A stretch of DNA of 64,000 nt. Origin: SW4 sp042466115. GTDB taxonomy: Bacteria; Pseudomonadota; Alphaproteobacteria; Rhodobacterales; Rhodobacteraceae. Below are positions 1-7,409 of this stretch, in pieces. The stretch covers positions 62,001 to 126,000 of the forward strand of contig NZ_JAXHBQ010000001.1 of NCBI RefSeq assembly GCF_042466115.1, read 5' to 3'. Both the position numbers and the translations under genes were made by a program. Position 1 is the first letter of the stretch. Each line of letters begins with the position of its first letter. The notes under the pieces were generated by a model. It was not told where the DNA came from. It searched no databases and saw only the letters and a program-made list of their open reading frames with translations.

Positions 1-510
1 CGCTTCTTTAGGGAGATCAACCTCGTCGGACAGGTTGTCGCCGAGCCAGTCAATGAGAATGGCAATGTTCTTGCGATGCTCCTCCGCGCCTTGTGGAGTG
101 CTAATCAGTCCTCTCTTTGCCTCCAAAGTTGTTGCAAGGGGAACGTAATTCTTACGTCCGGGCCCAACTACTTTGTCGAAATATAGCGACAGAAACCGAT
201 CGATCGGCTTGCGCACGACCGTAAACGCATGTTCTTCATGGGCGATGTCGACGGGAGTGAGGTTCAGATCACTGGCTCGCGCGAAACGCTCATCATCATC
301 ATGAACCCTGATAGGAGCATCGTGCGATTGGCCATGTTGAAGTCGCCAAAGCACGTTCTTAACGTAGGTGCAACCGCACTTCGGGATCACTAAGTAGCGA
401 ATAGGAAAACCGTCAACTACAAAAAGCCGTTGAGATATTTTGTTCGGCTCGGGAATGGCGATCTCCGAAGTAGCTTTAGTTGAAGTGGCTTGAACTGACT
501 TGTTTGCCAT
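1..510 (-). CDS. Sulfotransferase family protein (C-terminus beyond window)
   Basis: Reading from an ATG at 510 the frame is open to the window edge, giving at least 170 residues, so the C-terminus is missing. Around residues 40-50 there is a VIPKCGCTY stretch, which fits the 5'-phosphosulfate loop of PAPS-dependent sulfotransferases. Around residue 98 FTVVRKPIDRFLSLY fits the 3'-phosphate-binding RxPxxRxxS segment. Both together indicate a Golgi-type (Sulfotransfer_2-like) enzyme that transfers sulfate from PAPS, usually to a glycan or lipid. A GGAGG box about 8 bases upstream supports the start. It is probably island cargo and could change a surface glycan. The acceptor cannot be deduced. 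It belongs to a different subfamily from the gene at 565-1233. Confidence 0.75.
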   Translation of the reverse strand, partial: MANKSVQATSTKATSEIAIPEPNKISQRLFVVDGFPIRYLVIPKCGCTYVKNVLWRLQHGQSHDAPIRVHDDDERFARASDLNLTPVDIAHEEHAFTVVRKPIDRFLSLYFDKVVGPGRKNYVPLATTLEAKRGLISTPQGAEEHRKNIAILIDWLGDNLSDEVDLPKEA

Positions 511-564
511 CAAAGGAGCCTCCGCTCGTTACTCGTTTAACACAAACTGCACTTTGCGAAATCG

Positions 565-1233
565 CTAGTCAACGCGTCGCATCATACTGGCGTTCCCACG
601 CTTCAAGAGACTGCCCCGTCGCAGAGTGGCACTCTTGTTTTGGTGAGGGAAGCTCACGTTAGGGATTGATACATCTAAGAAATCGCAAAGTTCATGCCAT
701 CCATCGCCTTTGTCCCATGAAACGTCAAGCAAATGGTCAGTCAATCCCTGTTTCACAAAGTAATCTCGGACGTTCCTGTTATGTTGCTCGTAAAGCTCAA
801 GGTAGTGTTCCTCCACACCAACGGGGCTCGCAAACCCAAAAATTCGCGTTCTGATCGAACGGGCAGCTTCGTCGTCATGCCGATTGGCATGGTTTTTGAT
901 GCTGTTTAGCCATGCTACGGAATCTCGCCTCGTCGTCAGGATGTACTTTGCTTTGTCGCCGTAATGGTCAAGTAATTGATCCATCATCAAGGGCCATGGC
1001 CAGTCAGACAAGCAATCAAATCCTTCGGCAATCGAAAGCAGTTCGTCAAACCGTCCTCGTGCAAAAAGATCAAAGTTTGCTGGGAGCCAGTGTTGCGAAT
1101 TGTAGCCAAGCTGAAGCAAAGCATAGTGTAGGGACTGCGTGCCTGTCTTGTTCAGCCCGATACCAAAAATCTTCAATGTCTCGTCTCCAGGATATACTTC
1201 GACAACACTATCGGTTGATCCTAAACAAGCCAT
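565..1233 (-). CDS. Sulfotransferase-like protein (Sulfotransfer_4 type)
   Basis: This is a 222-residue protein. Its N-terminal part carries FGIGLNKTGTQSLH (about residues 23-36), the P-loop-like PAPS-binding motif typical of the Sulfotransfer_4 group. KYILTTRRDSVAWLNSI in the middle fits the 3'-phosphate site, and a C-terminal LLDVSWDKGDGW segment with Trp and Asp is usual in this group. The ATG at 1233 has a poor ribosome site. A TTG at 1176, eight bases after GGAG, would start the protein at LKIFGIGL, where most relatives begin, and may be the true start. It follows the same leftward direction as the first sulfotransferase, 55 bases away, so the two may be co-transcribed. The acceptor is unknown. 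Confidence 0.72.
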   Translation of the reverse strand: MACLGSTDSVVEVYPGDETLKIFGIGLNKTGTQSLHYALLQLGYNSQHWLPANFDLFARGRFDELLSIAEGFDCLSDWPWPLMMDQLLDHYGDKAKYILTTRRDSVAWLNSIKNHANRHDDEAARSIRTRIFGFASPVGVEEHYLELYEQHNRNVRDYFVKQGLTDHLLDVSWDKGDGWHELCDFLDVSIPNVSFPHQNKSATLRRGSLLKRGNASMMRRVD

Positions 1234-1546
1234 TTACCTAGCTGGAAACTGCACAAATTTCCATGGCCCTCAAGTGTGGCATTGCATTTCCCCCTCAGGT
1301 TGTGGTGGTTTGCAACTCGTATGCAGCCCAAACTCAACTTAAAAGTCCGCCCGCATTCGTAGTGGCGGGCGCTCGATCTCCTTCAGCTCGAGGTGGTTTT
1401 TGACAACGCTCGAACTCCAAATGCACCATGTTACGAACCAATGGTTGCCATATGGTGAGCGGAGGTCCGCTCAGCGGTCAGTTCGTTAGGCATTCGTTAA
1501 GGGTTCTTAACGAAACTTGACGCAACGTAATAGTTTGGGGACTAAC
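1234..1546. other. Non-coding gap in the island
   Basis: I see no convincing gene here. The stretch probably holds the promoters of the leftward sulfotransferases and of the rightward small gene at 1547. The only structure I noticed is a 7-bp inverted repeat, CGCCCGC/GCGGGCG, at about 1348-1371 with a 10-nt loop and no T-tract. Confidence 0.4.
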
Positions 1547-1726
1547 ATGGAAAACAAAGAATTAGTTGAGCGTACATTGAAAGCGATTTCTGAAGCCGAC
1601 CGGCTAGGTTTTACCAACACCCGTGATGCCCTAATTGAAATTGCACACAAATTGTTCGCAACGGATCAATCGATAGATGCTGGATCTGTATTGGCCTGGA
1701 AGGCGCTAGACTTCTGCGCGCATTGA
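1547..1726 (+). CDS. Small hypothetical protein (59 aa)
   Basis: The start at 1547 is chosen because GGGG lies about 7 bases upstream and the preceding in-frame ATG at 1517 has no ribosome site. The product is short, helical and mildly acidic (ELVERTLKAISEADRLG), has no membrane segment and matches no family I recognise. It is one of two tiny rightward genes running against the leftward replication module, 108 bases before the second. Small helical proteins of this kind are common in Rhodobacterales genomes, but I cannot assign a role. Regulation of the island or a small cargo function are both only guesses. Confidence 0.45.
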   Translation: MENKELVERTLKAISEADRLGFTNTRDALIEIAHKLFATDQSIDAGSVLAWKALDFCAH

Positions 1727-1834
1727 CAATTCAGTTCGAATTCCGGCTCATCTTTATCAAACTGTGGTGCCTCGTTTATAAACTGGTAACCTTTTCAACC
1801 CTAGATAGAAAGACGCAACAGGGATGGGGAAATT

Positions 1835-2044
1835 ATGTCGGAACACGAGTGGATTCTTTCGGTACTAGAAGATCTAGGAACCTACGCGCAACGCAACAAT
1901 TTGCCTGCGCTCGGGATGACTATCAAACAGGCGCGACGGATAGCCAAACATGAGATTTGTGAAGCTAAAGAACACTGCCCGTCCCGCCGTTGTGTCAAAT
2001 CAGAATCTTTCGCGCCCTTACAAGGCCAACTAAGAAAGACATAA
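1835..2044 (+). CDS. Small hypothetical protein (69 aa)
   Basis: The ATG at 1835 follows a GGGGA ribosome site. The N-terminal half (MSEHEWILSVLEDL, then a second helix) resembles small uncharacterised Rhodobacteraceae proteins I have seen, which usually carry the same amphipathic two-helix start. The C-terminal third contains two Cys residues and is basic. No catalytic motif or membrane span is visible. It sits just after the other small gene and may be transcribed with it. Function unknown. Confidence 0.5.
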   Translation: MSEHEWILSVLEDLGTYAQRNNLPALGMTIKQARRIAKHEICEAKEHCPSRRCVKSESFAPLQGQLRKT

Positions 2045-2560
2045 GGAAACACGAGCATGAGGTGAAGCAGCGATTTTCGAGATGCCTACCGCTGCTTAAA
2101 AGCTACAATGAACCATAAACCGTCCGCTGTTCAAACACTCAAGTCTAACCCAAAGGTTCTGACGTCAGTGAACATCCCCCGGATTTGTAAACGCTTTGCC
2201 CCCTAACTGAATATTTCTTGGTCATTCCGAATTCCGTCAACAAGCGTTCCTTGTCTCCGATTGCGGCCTATAACCTTTCTCGGATCGACAGGGTGAAGGA
2301 GTACACCTTTTTTTCAGCAAAATCTGCGGCTTAACTCCTCAATGGGCTCAAACATGAGGGGGATTATTTGCTTTTTTGGAGGAGTTTCATCATTCTGAAA
2401 GCATTGAATGCCTCCTGTCATAATCCATTAGAACTAGAGGGTTTTGGGTATGCACTGATTATCTAAAGCGTAGTGAACCTCGCATCATGCTTTTTCAAAA
2501 TTTTCGGTTGCATACAGCCGAAAGCGGGCTTTGTATGCGGGACCTGCATGGGAGACCTAC
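2045..2560. other. Gene-free 516-nt stretch of the island
   Basis: No frame here has a credible start, ribosome site and length. A possible hairpin, AAGCAGCG (2065-2072) with CGCTGCTT (2090-2097), could end transcription of the small gene at 1835-2044, but it has a 17-nt loop and only a short A-rich tail. The rest is AT-rich, and I see no repeats, CRISPR units or tRNA. It separates convergent transcription of the leftward replication module and the rightward small genes. Confidence 0.4.
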
Positions 2561-2965
2561 TTAAATGGCCGAGTTACTTCTCGTTTGTGGTTTATGCATG
2601 ATGCCAGTGGCCCAATTGACGTATTCCTCGTCAAAGATTGAATCTGCGAGCCCGCGGTGGACAAGCCATTGATGGCAAAACTTGAGATTAGGCTGACCGG
2701 TCAACCACTCGAACACCTCATCTAGGCGATATAGGCATTTGGTTCCTTTACGCACCGTACGAAACCTTGGGCCTTGGTTTCGAACCCGCCAGTTGCCCAA
2801 GGTTTGCATCGAGATCGAGAGGCGCTCGGATAGTTCTTTGGTTGTCAGATACTCCCAGACTGGACGAGGGTGTTCGATGGCCCCCTTGGTCAAGGCATCT
2901 ATTTTACTGAGTAGTATGTCACGGTATCTGACGGTTGTAGTGTAGGCAGTGTCGGCTTTTTTCAT
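2561..2965 (-). CDS. Helix-turn-helix (excisionase/MerR-like) protein
   Basis: The product is 134 residues from the ATG at 2965, which has a GAGAAG stretch just upstream; a longer reading to 3091 would overlap the primase gene. Residues about 40-90 form an HTH_17-type winged domain: LTTKELSERLSISMQTLGNW, then RxxxQGPRFRTVRKGTKCLYRLDEVFEWL. This is the layout of AlpA/excisionase DNA-binding proteins. The 45-residue C-terminal tail (with HQWLVHRGLADSIF) is unfamiliar. It is the last gene of the leftward module, 76 bases after the primase. It could be a regulator, a directionality factor or a small-terminase-like DNA binder; the sequence does not decide. Confidence 0.6.
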   Translation of the reverse strand: MKKADTAYTTTVRYRDILLSKIDALTKGAIEHPRPVWEYLTTKELSERLSISMQTLGNWRVRNQGPRFRTVRKGTKCLYRLDEVFEWLTGQPNLKFCHQWLVHRGLADSIFDEEYVNWATGIMHKPQTRSNSAI

Positions 2966-3041
2966 TCTCTTCTCAGTTTTTATCAGAATATCTGAGCAGG
3001 AAGTAAGTATGTCGACATTACCTACACAACTACCAAAAGAT

Positions 3042-4652
3042 TCAGTTTGATGACTTACGCCGAATGCTTTTCCAGATCCGTCCCTTAGCAACGCGGCCGT
3101 CTTGAACTTTTTTGGTGGCGAGCAATTGTGAATTGAAAGCAGGTTGTGCGTGAGCGGTCACACCGTTCTGCATGCACCAAAGCTTATACTCGTTATACAA
3201 GTCCATCGAACGCACTTGATGGCCGGGCACAAAGTCGTAGCAATCGTCCAAAAACTGACCAATCATATCGCTCTGCTCCATATATTGCCGACTCTGCAGC
3301 CTCACGCTTTCGGGAACAATCAAGCGGCCATCGCGCAGGTATTGTTCAAGTCCTTCAATTACCCAATTCAGGATCCCTGGGCGTTCCGCTGCTAGCTTTT
3401 CCGGGAGTTCCCCATCCCGATACTCGGGTGGGATAACGTTGGGGAACTCAAGCGCCAAAACCCGGCGGGCGATCGCGGCATCTCCCCCATTCAGGACGGG
3501 AAGTGCGTTTGTGACGAATACAGGCGTGGCCCGCATTTTGAACTCAAAGTACTCCTGATGCAGGTACCTTGCCGTCATGGTGTCCCCGCCAGTCATCTTT
3601 TTCAGCAGTGAGGCATCAATCTGAGTGCCGTGATTGAACTCCGTCGCGAGAGCGAGACGTGCGCCTACCATTCTGGCGATATCATTTCTGATGCCCGGAT
3701 TTCGTTGCATGAGAAAGGTCGTAACTTCGACATTGCAGGAATAGTCGCCGAGCAAGTCTGCCAGAGCATTTACGATTGTGGATTTCCCGTTCGCACCAGC
3801 CCCAAAAAGAAATGCCACGATTTGTTCGTCAGCACGTCCTGTCGCGACGTAACCAAACATGCGTTGCAAAAAGCTAGCCTCCTCTGAGCCAAGTGCGAGG
3901 CCCAGAGCTTTGAGGAACTCAGGGCATGTTGCGGTGGAGTCAAACTCAACATTAGCACACTTTGTATGGAGTTCAGTGGGGTCATGAGGGCGAAATTCTA
4001 CCTTCCCACCATTCCACGCAAGCGTACCATTTCGCAGATTAATCGTGTTGGGCGTCTGATCCAAATCTGCGGCGGTGACCCTGAGTGCAGGATCGCTACT
4101 CGTAAGATTTTGGATGGACTTCACTTTGCTTTGTGACAGAAAGCTCTTTAGCGCCTTCTTGGTGTCCGCCTCGTCCGGCCGGTTTCTTGCTGCCACCGTT
4201 TCGTACAGCTCCTCTACGAAGGCCTTCGTCGCTTCCTGAACTCGCAAGCCTTTCACGTCGCGGACCCAACGACCATCTTCAAAGACATGCCAACCCGCCT
4301 CAGTGACGAACTTTGTTGTTCTTGAGACTTTCTCTGCGAAGGCTCTTGAAACATCAATCTCGCTAACCCGCGCGATGATAGGTGTTTCATAGCCCGAAAT
4401 ACTCCGCGCGATCGAGCGCACCTCTTCGTCGGACAAAGGGTTGTCAGAAGTAGAATTGAGAGCACCGAGAAGAGCCGACAGCTCATTCTCTTCTGTGCCA
4501 TGGTTTCGACGAATGAGGCCCGCAATTGATGTCAGGTTCGAGTTTCGCGCACCCGACTGGCTGAACGGCCTTTTCTGGCCTTCGGTCACAGTTGCATTAG
4601 GTTGGCCAAGCATTGTTTCGAGCCAATGAGGGATGTTTGGAAGTTCTGTCAT
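3042..4652 (-). CDS. Phage/plasmid primase-helicase, SF3 (P4 family)
   Basis: At 536 residues this is the helicase half of a P4-type replication protein. Near the N-terminus, SIAGLIRRNHG...LSDEEVRSIARSI fits a PriCT_1 primase C-terminal domain. A D5_N-like linker follows, then an SF3 helicase with Walker A GAGANGKST near residue 285, the B-type segment ARLALATEFN and a sensor-like PVFVTNALP. The C-terminus (about 455-536) resembles the DNA-binding winged domain of these proteins. Its ATG directly follows the stop codon of the primase-polymerase gene, so translation is probably coupled. It would unwind the origin and drive autonomous replication of the excised element. Single-polypeptide relatives usually include the Prim-Pol domain, which here is a separate protein. 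Confidence 0.85.
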   Translation of the reverse strand: MTELPNIPHWLETMLGQPNATVTEGQKRPFSQSGARNSNLTSIAGLIRRNHGTEENELSALLGALNSTSDNPLSDEEVRSIARSISGYETPIIARVSEIDVSRAFAEKVSRTTKFVTEAGWHVFEDGRWVRDVKGLRVQEATKAFVEELYETVAARNRPDEADTKKALKSFLSQSKVKSIQNLTSSDPALRVTAADLDQTPNTINLRNGTLAWNGGKVEFRPHDPTELHTKCANVEFDSTATCPEFLKALGLALGSEEASFLQRMFGYVATGRADEQIVAFLFGAGANGKSTIVNALADLLGDYSCNVEVTTFLMQRNPGIRNDIARMVGARLALATEFNHGTQIDASLLKKMTGGDTMTARYLHQEYFEFKMRATPVFVTNALPVLNGGDAAIARRVLALEFPNVIPPEYRDGELPEKLAAERPGILNWVIEGLEQYLRDGRLIVPESVRLQSRQYMEQSDMIGQFLDDCYDFVPGHQVRSMDLYNEYKLWCMQNGVTAHAQPAFNSQLLATKKVQDGRVAKGRIWKSIRRKSSN

Positions 4653-5156
4653 TTATTTATTCCACGAGTAGATGTTGCCAGAGTGATGGATTGAGGGCGG
4701 GGCGACGACATAGCCGCCGTCGGAGCGCACATCGATTCCGGTTCCTATTTTTCCGGCCGAGTTGCGGATTTTCTGATCGGGCATTGCAAAGTAGATATGC
4801 TGCCCCCCTCCGCCGGTCGTCACAGACAAGGATTTGTCGAGAGGGCTAAATCGCTCCTCCAGGCAGGCCAGCGATTGAATCCCGTTCTTGTCAGCCGAAA
4901 CATCAAGGTCAATGACGAGCAGTTTTGATGCTCGGCCTGTGGCAACGCCGATGTTCCAATCGGTCTGCTGCCACCAAGCTCGAATTTGCCCTTGATTAGT
5001 CGTCGCTTCTTTGACCCCTCGTTTGACCGCTGGGTGCTTGGCTGCCGATGTGCATGAGCGATCGCCGCAAGAGCAATGTCCATTGAGGATCGTATGTACC
5101 GGGAATACAGCCCAGCCTTTCGCCGCATAAAGCAGCGCCGTTTCAAGCATTCTCAT
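4653..5156 (-). CDS. Bifunctional DNA primase/polymerase (Prim-Pol domain protein)
   Basis: The start at 5156 is chosen for a GGAG box 6 bases upstream, giving 167 residues and a 14-nt overlap with the upstream HTH gene. The sequence opens with MLETALLYAAKGWAVFPVH, the usual start of the Prim-Pol (PF09250) fold. It has a Cys-rich insert (HCSCGDRSC) and the metal-binding DLD in LVIDLDV. GVATG and TTGGGGQHIYF are further family signatures, followed by GIDVRSDGGYVVAPPS near the C-terminus. It would prime and start copying of the element's DNA together with the helicase encoded immediately downstream (TAA directly followed by ATG). In many P4-like proteins these two halves form one chain. Confidence 0.85.
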   Translation of the reverse strand: MRMLETALLYAAKGWAVFPVHTILNGHCSCGDRSCTSAAKHPAVKRGVKEATTNQGQIRAWWQQTDWNIGVATGRASKLLVIDLDVSADKNGIQSLACLEERFSPLDKSLSVTTGGGGQHIYFAMPDQKIRNSAGKIGTGIDVRSDGGYVVAPPSIHHSGNIYSWNK

Positions 5157-5364
5157 AGTTTGCTCCGGCGAAGGTTTTGATGGGGTGAGTTTCGTTTTTC
5201 TCGAGCCATGTCTGGATCGACGTGAAGCGATAGAGCGGCTTACGCCCGGCATTAACCCGTGGCGGGCCCTGCCGTTTGGCGTGCCATCGCATGAGTGTGC
5301 GTGGAGATACCGCAAGCAACCGAGCGGCTTCTTCGAGAGTTAGTAGATCATTGTTTTGCGGCAT
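5143..5364 (-). CDS. AlpA-like helix-turn-helix regulator
   Basis: A 73-residue protein with an excellent AGGAGG ribosome site. It consists almost entirely of one HTH_17 domain: LLTLEEAARLLAVSPRTLMRW (recognition helix), then RQGPPRVNAGRKPLYR and a closing helix, FTSIQTWLE. Such proteins act as excisionases or activators (AlpA of P4 satellites, Xis of prophages). It leads the replication operon and overlaps the Prim-Pol start by 14 nt, which fits control of excision or replication of the element. Which of the two cannot be told from sequence. Confidence 0.75.
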   Translation of the reverse strand: MPQNNDLLTLEEAARLLAVSPRTLMRWHAKRQGPPRVNAGRKPLYRFTSIQTWLEKNETHPIKTFAGANYENA

Positions 5365-5557
5365 TTCTGCCTCCTATCAATTGTTGATGGAGGATCAGTT
5401 GCGAATGCCTGATGTTAGTTTCTAGGGGCAGGGCGCGTTGCTCAGACCGCAGTCTGATAGACTCTGCTACAAAAGCCGTCTGGTGGTAAGACAAAGACCG
5501 AAATGTAAGCCCTTAGCTGATGTGGGGCAGTGCAAGCCCGCCCCACTCCAAAGCGTT

Positions 5558-5815
5558 TCAGTGAGTCTTTTTTGTTAGCTGGGAACGTCTCTGAAACCGT
5601 TGCACGACGTGTTCGACAACATCATGAGGTTGACCGCCCACCGCAGTTACGGTTGAGATCGCTTCTTTCAAAGCGAGCACTGCATCAAACACGACTTCTG
5701 CATCTTGCAGATCGTAGTGAAGATCAATCTCAGTAGCCAATTCGTGGCTGAGTGCGTGGACAACGGTCAAGAGCCGTTCGAAGTTCTCGATAGAGTAAGG
5801 TTTAGTCTCAATCAT
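5558..5815 (-). CDS. Hypothetical protein (85 aa) between alpA-like gene and integrase
   Basis: Read from the ATG at 5815 behind an AGGAGA box. The product is mostly helical and acidic (ENFERLLTVVHALSHELATEIDLHYDLQDAEVVFDAV) with a basic C-terminal tail (QRFQRRSQLTKKTH). I find no recognisable domain, signal or membrane span. It lies 61 bases downstream of the integrase and 193 bases before the AlpA-like gene, in the same direction. Its position suggests a function in element maintenance, but nothing in the sequence proves that. Confidence 0.5.
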   Translation of the reverse strand: MIETKPYSIENFERLLTVVHALSHELATEIDLHYDLQDAEVVFDAVLALKEAISTVTAVGGQPHDVVEHVVQRFQRRSQLTKKTH

Positions 5816-5876
5816 TTAAATTCTCCTGATGGCCTCTTAAGGGCGCAAGGTTGAAGTTGTTGGTGAGGGATCATGA

Positions 5877-7079
5877 TCAAGAAAGCTGATTTTTGGGCGC
5901 TGCTTGAGCCAGCTTGTCATCTACACCCGAAATGGCCCTTCTTAGGGGGTCTTCCATCAAGTGGGCATACCTGGCCGTCGTTTGAGGTTGGCTATGCCCC
6001 AATAGGCGGCCGATGACTTCAAGGGGCTGCCCTTGACTGATCAGAATTGAAGCATGGGTGTGGCGAAGATCATGAATTCGAAAGTCCGCCAGTCCTGTCT
6101 GTTCCATCAACCATTTCCAAGGCTTGTTAATGTCGTTGATTGCCCCTCCGGCCTTTGAAGGGAAGAGAAAGTCTGACTTCGAAACCTTCTTCATTTGTTG
6201 AAGCAACTCAACCGCACTTGCAGACAATGGGACTGTCGTTTGCATGCGGGTCTTCATCCTATCTGCTGGCTTAATCCATCGCATTGCTTGGAGATCAAAT
6301 TCGCTCCACTTGGCCCCGAAGACCTCACTCCGGCGAGCACCCGTCAATAGAAGTAGGGTCAGTGCATTGGCTGCAATCCGATTTTTCATTGCTGCCACCG
6401 CGGTCACGAAGCGAACAAGTTCGTCATCCGATAGATACCGCTCACGCCCATGCTCGGAGTTTGACCGAGCGCCTTGTGCGACATTGATCGTGACCCAGTC
6501 GTTACGCTTGCCAACATTCAGTGCCTTCCGGAGGGACGCAATGACTCGGTTCGCCATCACCCGTGCACTCTTGCTAATGTGCGCATGCAAAGTATCGATA
6601 TCACGGCTCTTTAGGTCGCAGAGGCGCTTCTTTCCTAACACCGGAATTACGAACCGTTCCCAGTACTTGATCTGCTCTTTGCGATATGCCTCTGACACTG
6701 ACGGCAGATGATCAGACTCATACATCTCCCAAAGGTCGCGAACTGTTGGTGCCTGCCTTGCGTCATTGAGCTCGTCTAAGGGGTCAATGCCCTTGTCAAC
6801 TTTCACTCGAAGGTCTCGAGCTTCGGTCCGAGCCGCATCAGTCGACCAATCGGGAAACGTCCCGATGCGCATCCTGCGTTCCCGACCAAGCAAGGAGTAC
6901 CCGAAAACGAATGTTTTTGCCCCGGCCTTAGTGACACGAAGCGCAAGGCCTAAGGTCGCAGTGTCCCGATACAGGACCTGTGCCGAATTTGGGGCAGGGA
7001 GGGATTTTATGAACGCGTTTGTTAGTTTCTGTTTGGGCATTGGCTTGACTCGTGTACGGATCATGTACGGTTTCAACAT
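5877..7079 (-). CDS. Tyrosine-type site-specific integrase
   Basis: The 400-residue protein has the N-terminal DUF4102 arm-binding fold (KLTNAFIKSLPAP...LGLALRVTKAGAKTFVF), a SAM-like core-binding domain (about 110-200) and a C-terminal catalytic domain. The catalytic residues are visible: R249 in LTGARRSE, H336 and R339 in RIHDLRHTHAS, H362 in LLGHSQPQ and Y371 in TARYAHL. This subgroup integrates into tRNA genes, and a tRNA-Thr 3' fragment lies only 112 bases upstream of its start. The ATG at 7079 has no clear ribosome site. The ATG at 7040 (MPKQKLTN) is an equally good start and is closer to the usual N-terminus. It catalyses integration and excision of the island. Confidence 0.92.
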   Translation of the reverse strand: MLKPYMIRTRVKPMPKQKLTNAFIKSLPAPNSAQVLYRDTATLGLALRVTKAGAKTFVFGYSLLGRERRMRIGTFPDWSTDAARTEARDLRVKVDKGIDPLDELNDARQAPTVRDLWEMYESDHLPSVSEAYRKEQIKYWERFVIPVLGKKRLCDLKSRDIDTLHAHISKSARVMANRVIASLRKALNVGKRNDWVTINVAQGARSNSEHGRERYLSDDELVRFVTAVAAMKNRIAANALTLLLLTGARRSEVFGAKWSEFDLQAMRWIKPADRMKTRMQTTVPLSASAVELLQQMKKVSKSDFLFPSKAGGAINDINKPWKWLMEQTGLADFRIHDLRHTHASILISQGQPLEVIGRLLGHSQPQTTARYAHLMEDPLRRAISGVDDKLAQAAPKNQLS

Positions 7080-7190
7080 GTTATAAGTGGCGATTGGTGT
7101 CGCTCTACGTCAAGGTATGCCATATTAAAAACATTTGAATCCATATATATACGGCGAAAGTCTATTAGACTTGAGTGATAGGCACTGAGT

Positions 7191-7235
7191 TTTGTAATCA
7201 GTAGGTCCGCGGTTCGAGTCCGTGTGGGGGCACCA
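7191..7235 (+). pseudogene. 3' fragment of tRNA-Thr(TGT): attachment site at the island's right border
   Basis: The sequence matches the 3' half of a tRNA: loop TTTGTAA with anticodon TGT, stem strand TCAGT, 5-nt variable loop AGGTC, T-arm CGCGG-TTCGAGT-CCGTG, acceptor strand TGGGGGC, A and CCA. No GCCCCCA acceptor strand, D-arm or matching anticodon-stem strand lies upstream, so the 5' half is absent. That is what integration by a tyrosine recombinase leaves on one side of an element, with crossover near the anticodon loop. Homology seems to start at about 7190-7191. Confidence 0.8.
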
Positions 7236-7409
7236 TTTATATCAGGCACCTAGTGACGTAATTCGGGTAAACTGACACACCCCTTAACGGTCGGTCGGCG
7301 CGTCTTGGTGTTTGGTGATTGAACGCGAACCTGCGCGCGGTCATGAAAGCATATGAAATCGGGCCATATCCTCATTTTGCACGCTGGAAACGCCTTGGGA
7401 TAACCCATG

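Larger units (their letters stand above)
1..7235. mobile_element. Integrated island, phage-satellite-like; left end outside window
   Basis: This stretch is clearly more AT-rich than the DNA to its right and ends at a truncated tRNA-Thr copy. Inward from that border come a tyrosine integrase, a small unknown protein, an AlpA-like HTH protein, a primase-polymerase, an SF3 helicase/primase and a second HTH protein, all reading leftward. Two sulfotransferase genes and two tiny rightward genes follow. No capsid, tail, terminase, relaxase or type IV secretion gene is visible. The int-alpA-primase order is typical of phage satellites (PICI or P4 type). Because the 3' tRNA fragment lies at the right border in + orientation, the intact tRNA should sit at the left end, beyond base 1. 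The satellite label is inference; a degraded prophage or integrative plasmid remains possible. Confidence 0.75.

Noticed and set aside
2065..2097. Strong terminator after the small gene at 1835
   Set aside because: An 8-bp stem with a 17-nt loop and no T-tract; kept only as a remark in the gap entry.
7158..7235. Complete tRNA-Thr
   Set aside because: The 5' acceptor strand (GCCCCCA), D-arm and the 5' anticodon-stem strand are absent, so only the 3' half is real.
1..7235. Complete prophage
   Set aside because: No capsid, tail, portal, terminase or lysis gene in the visible part.
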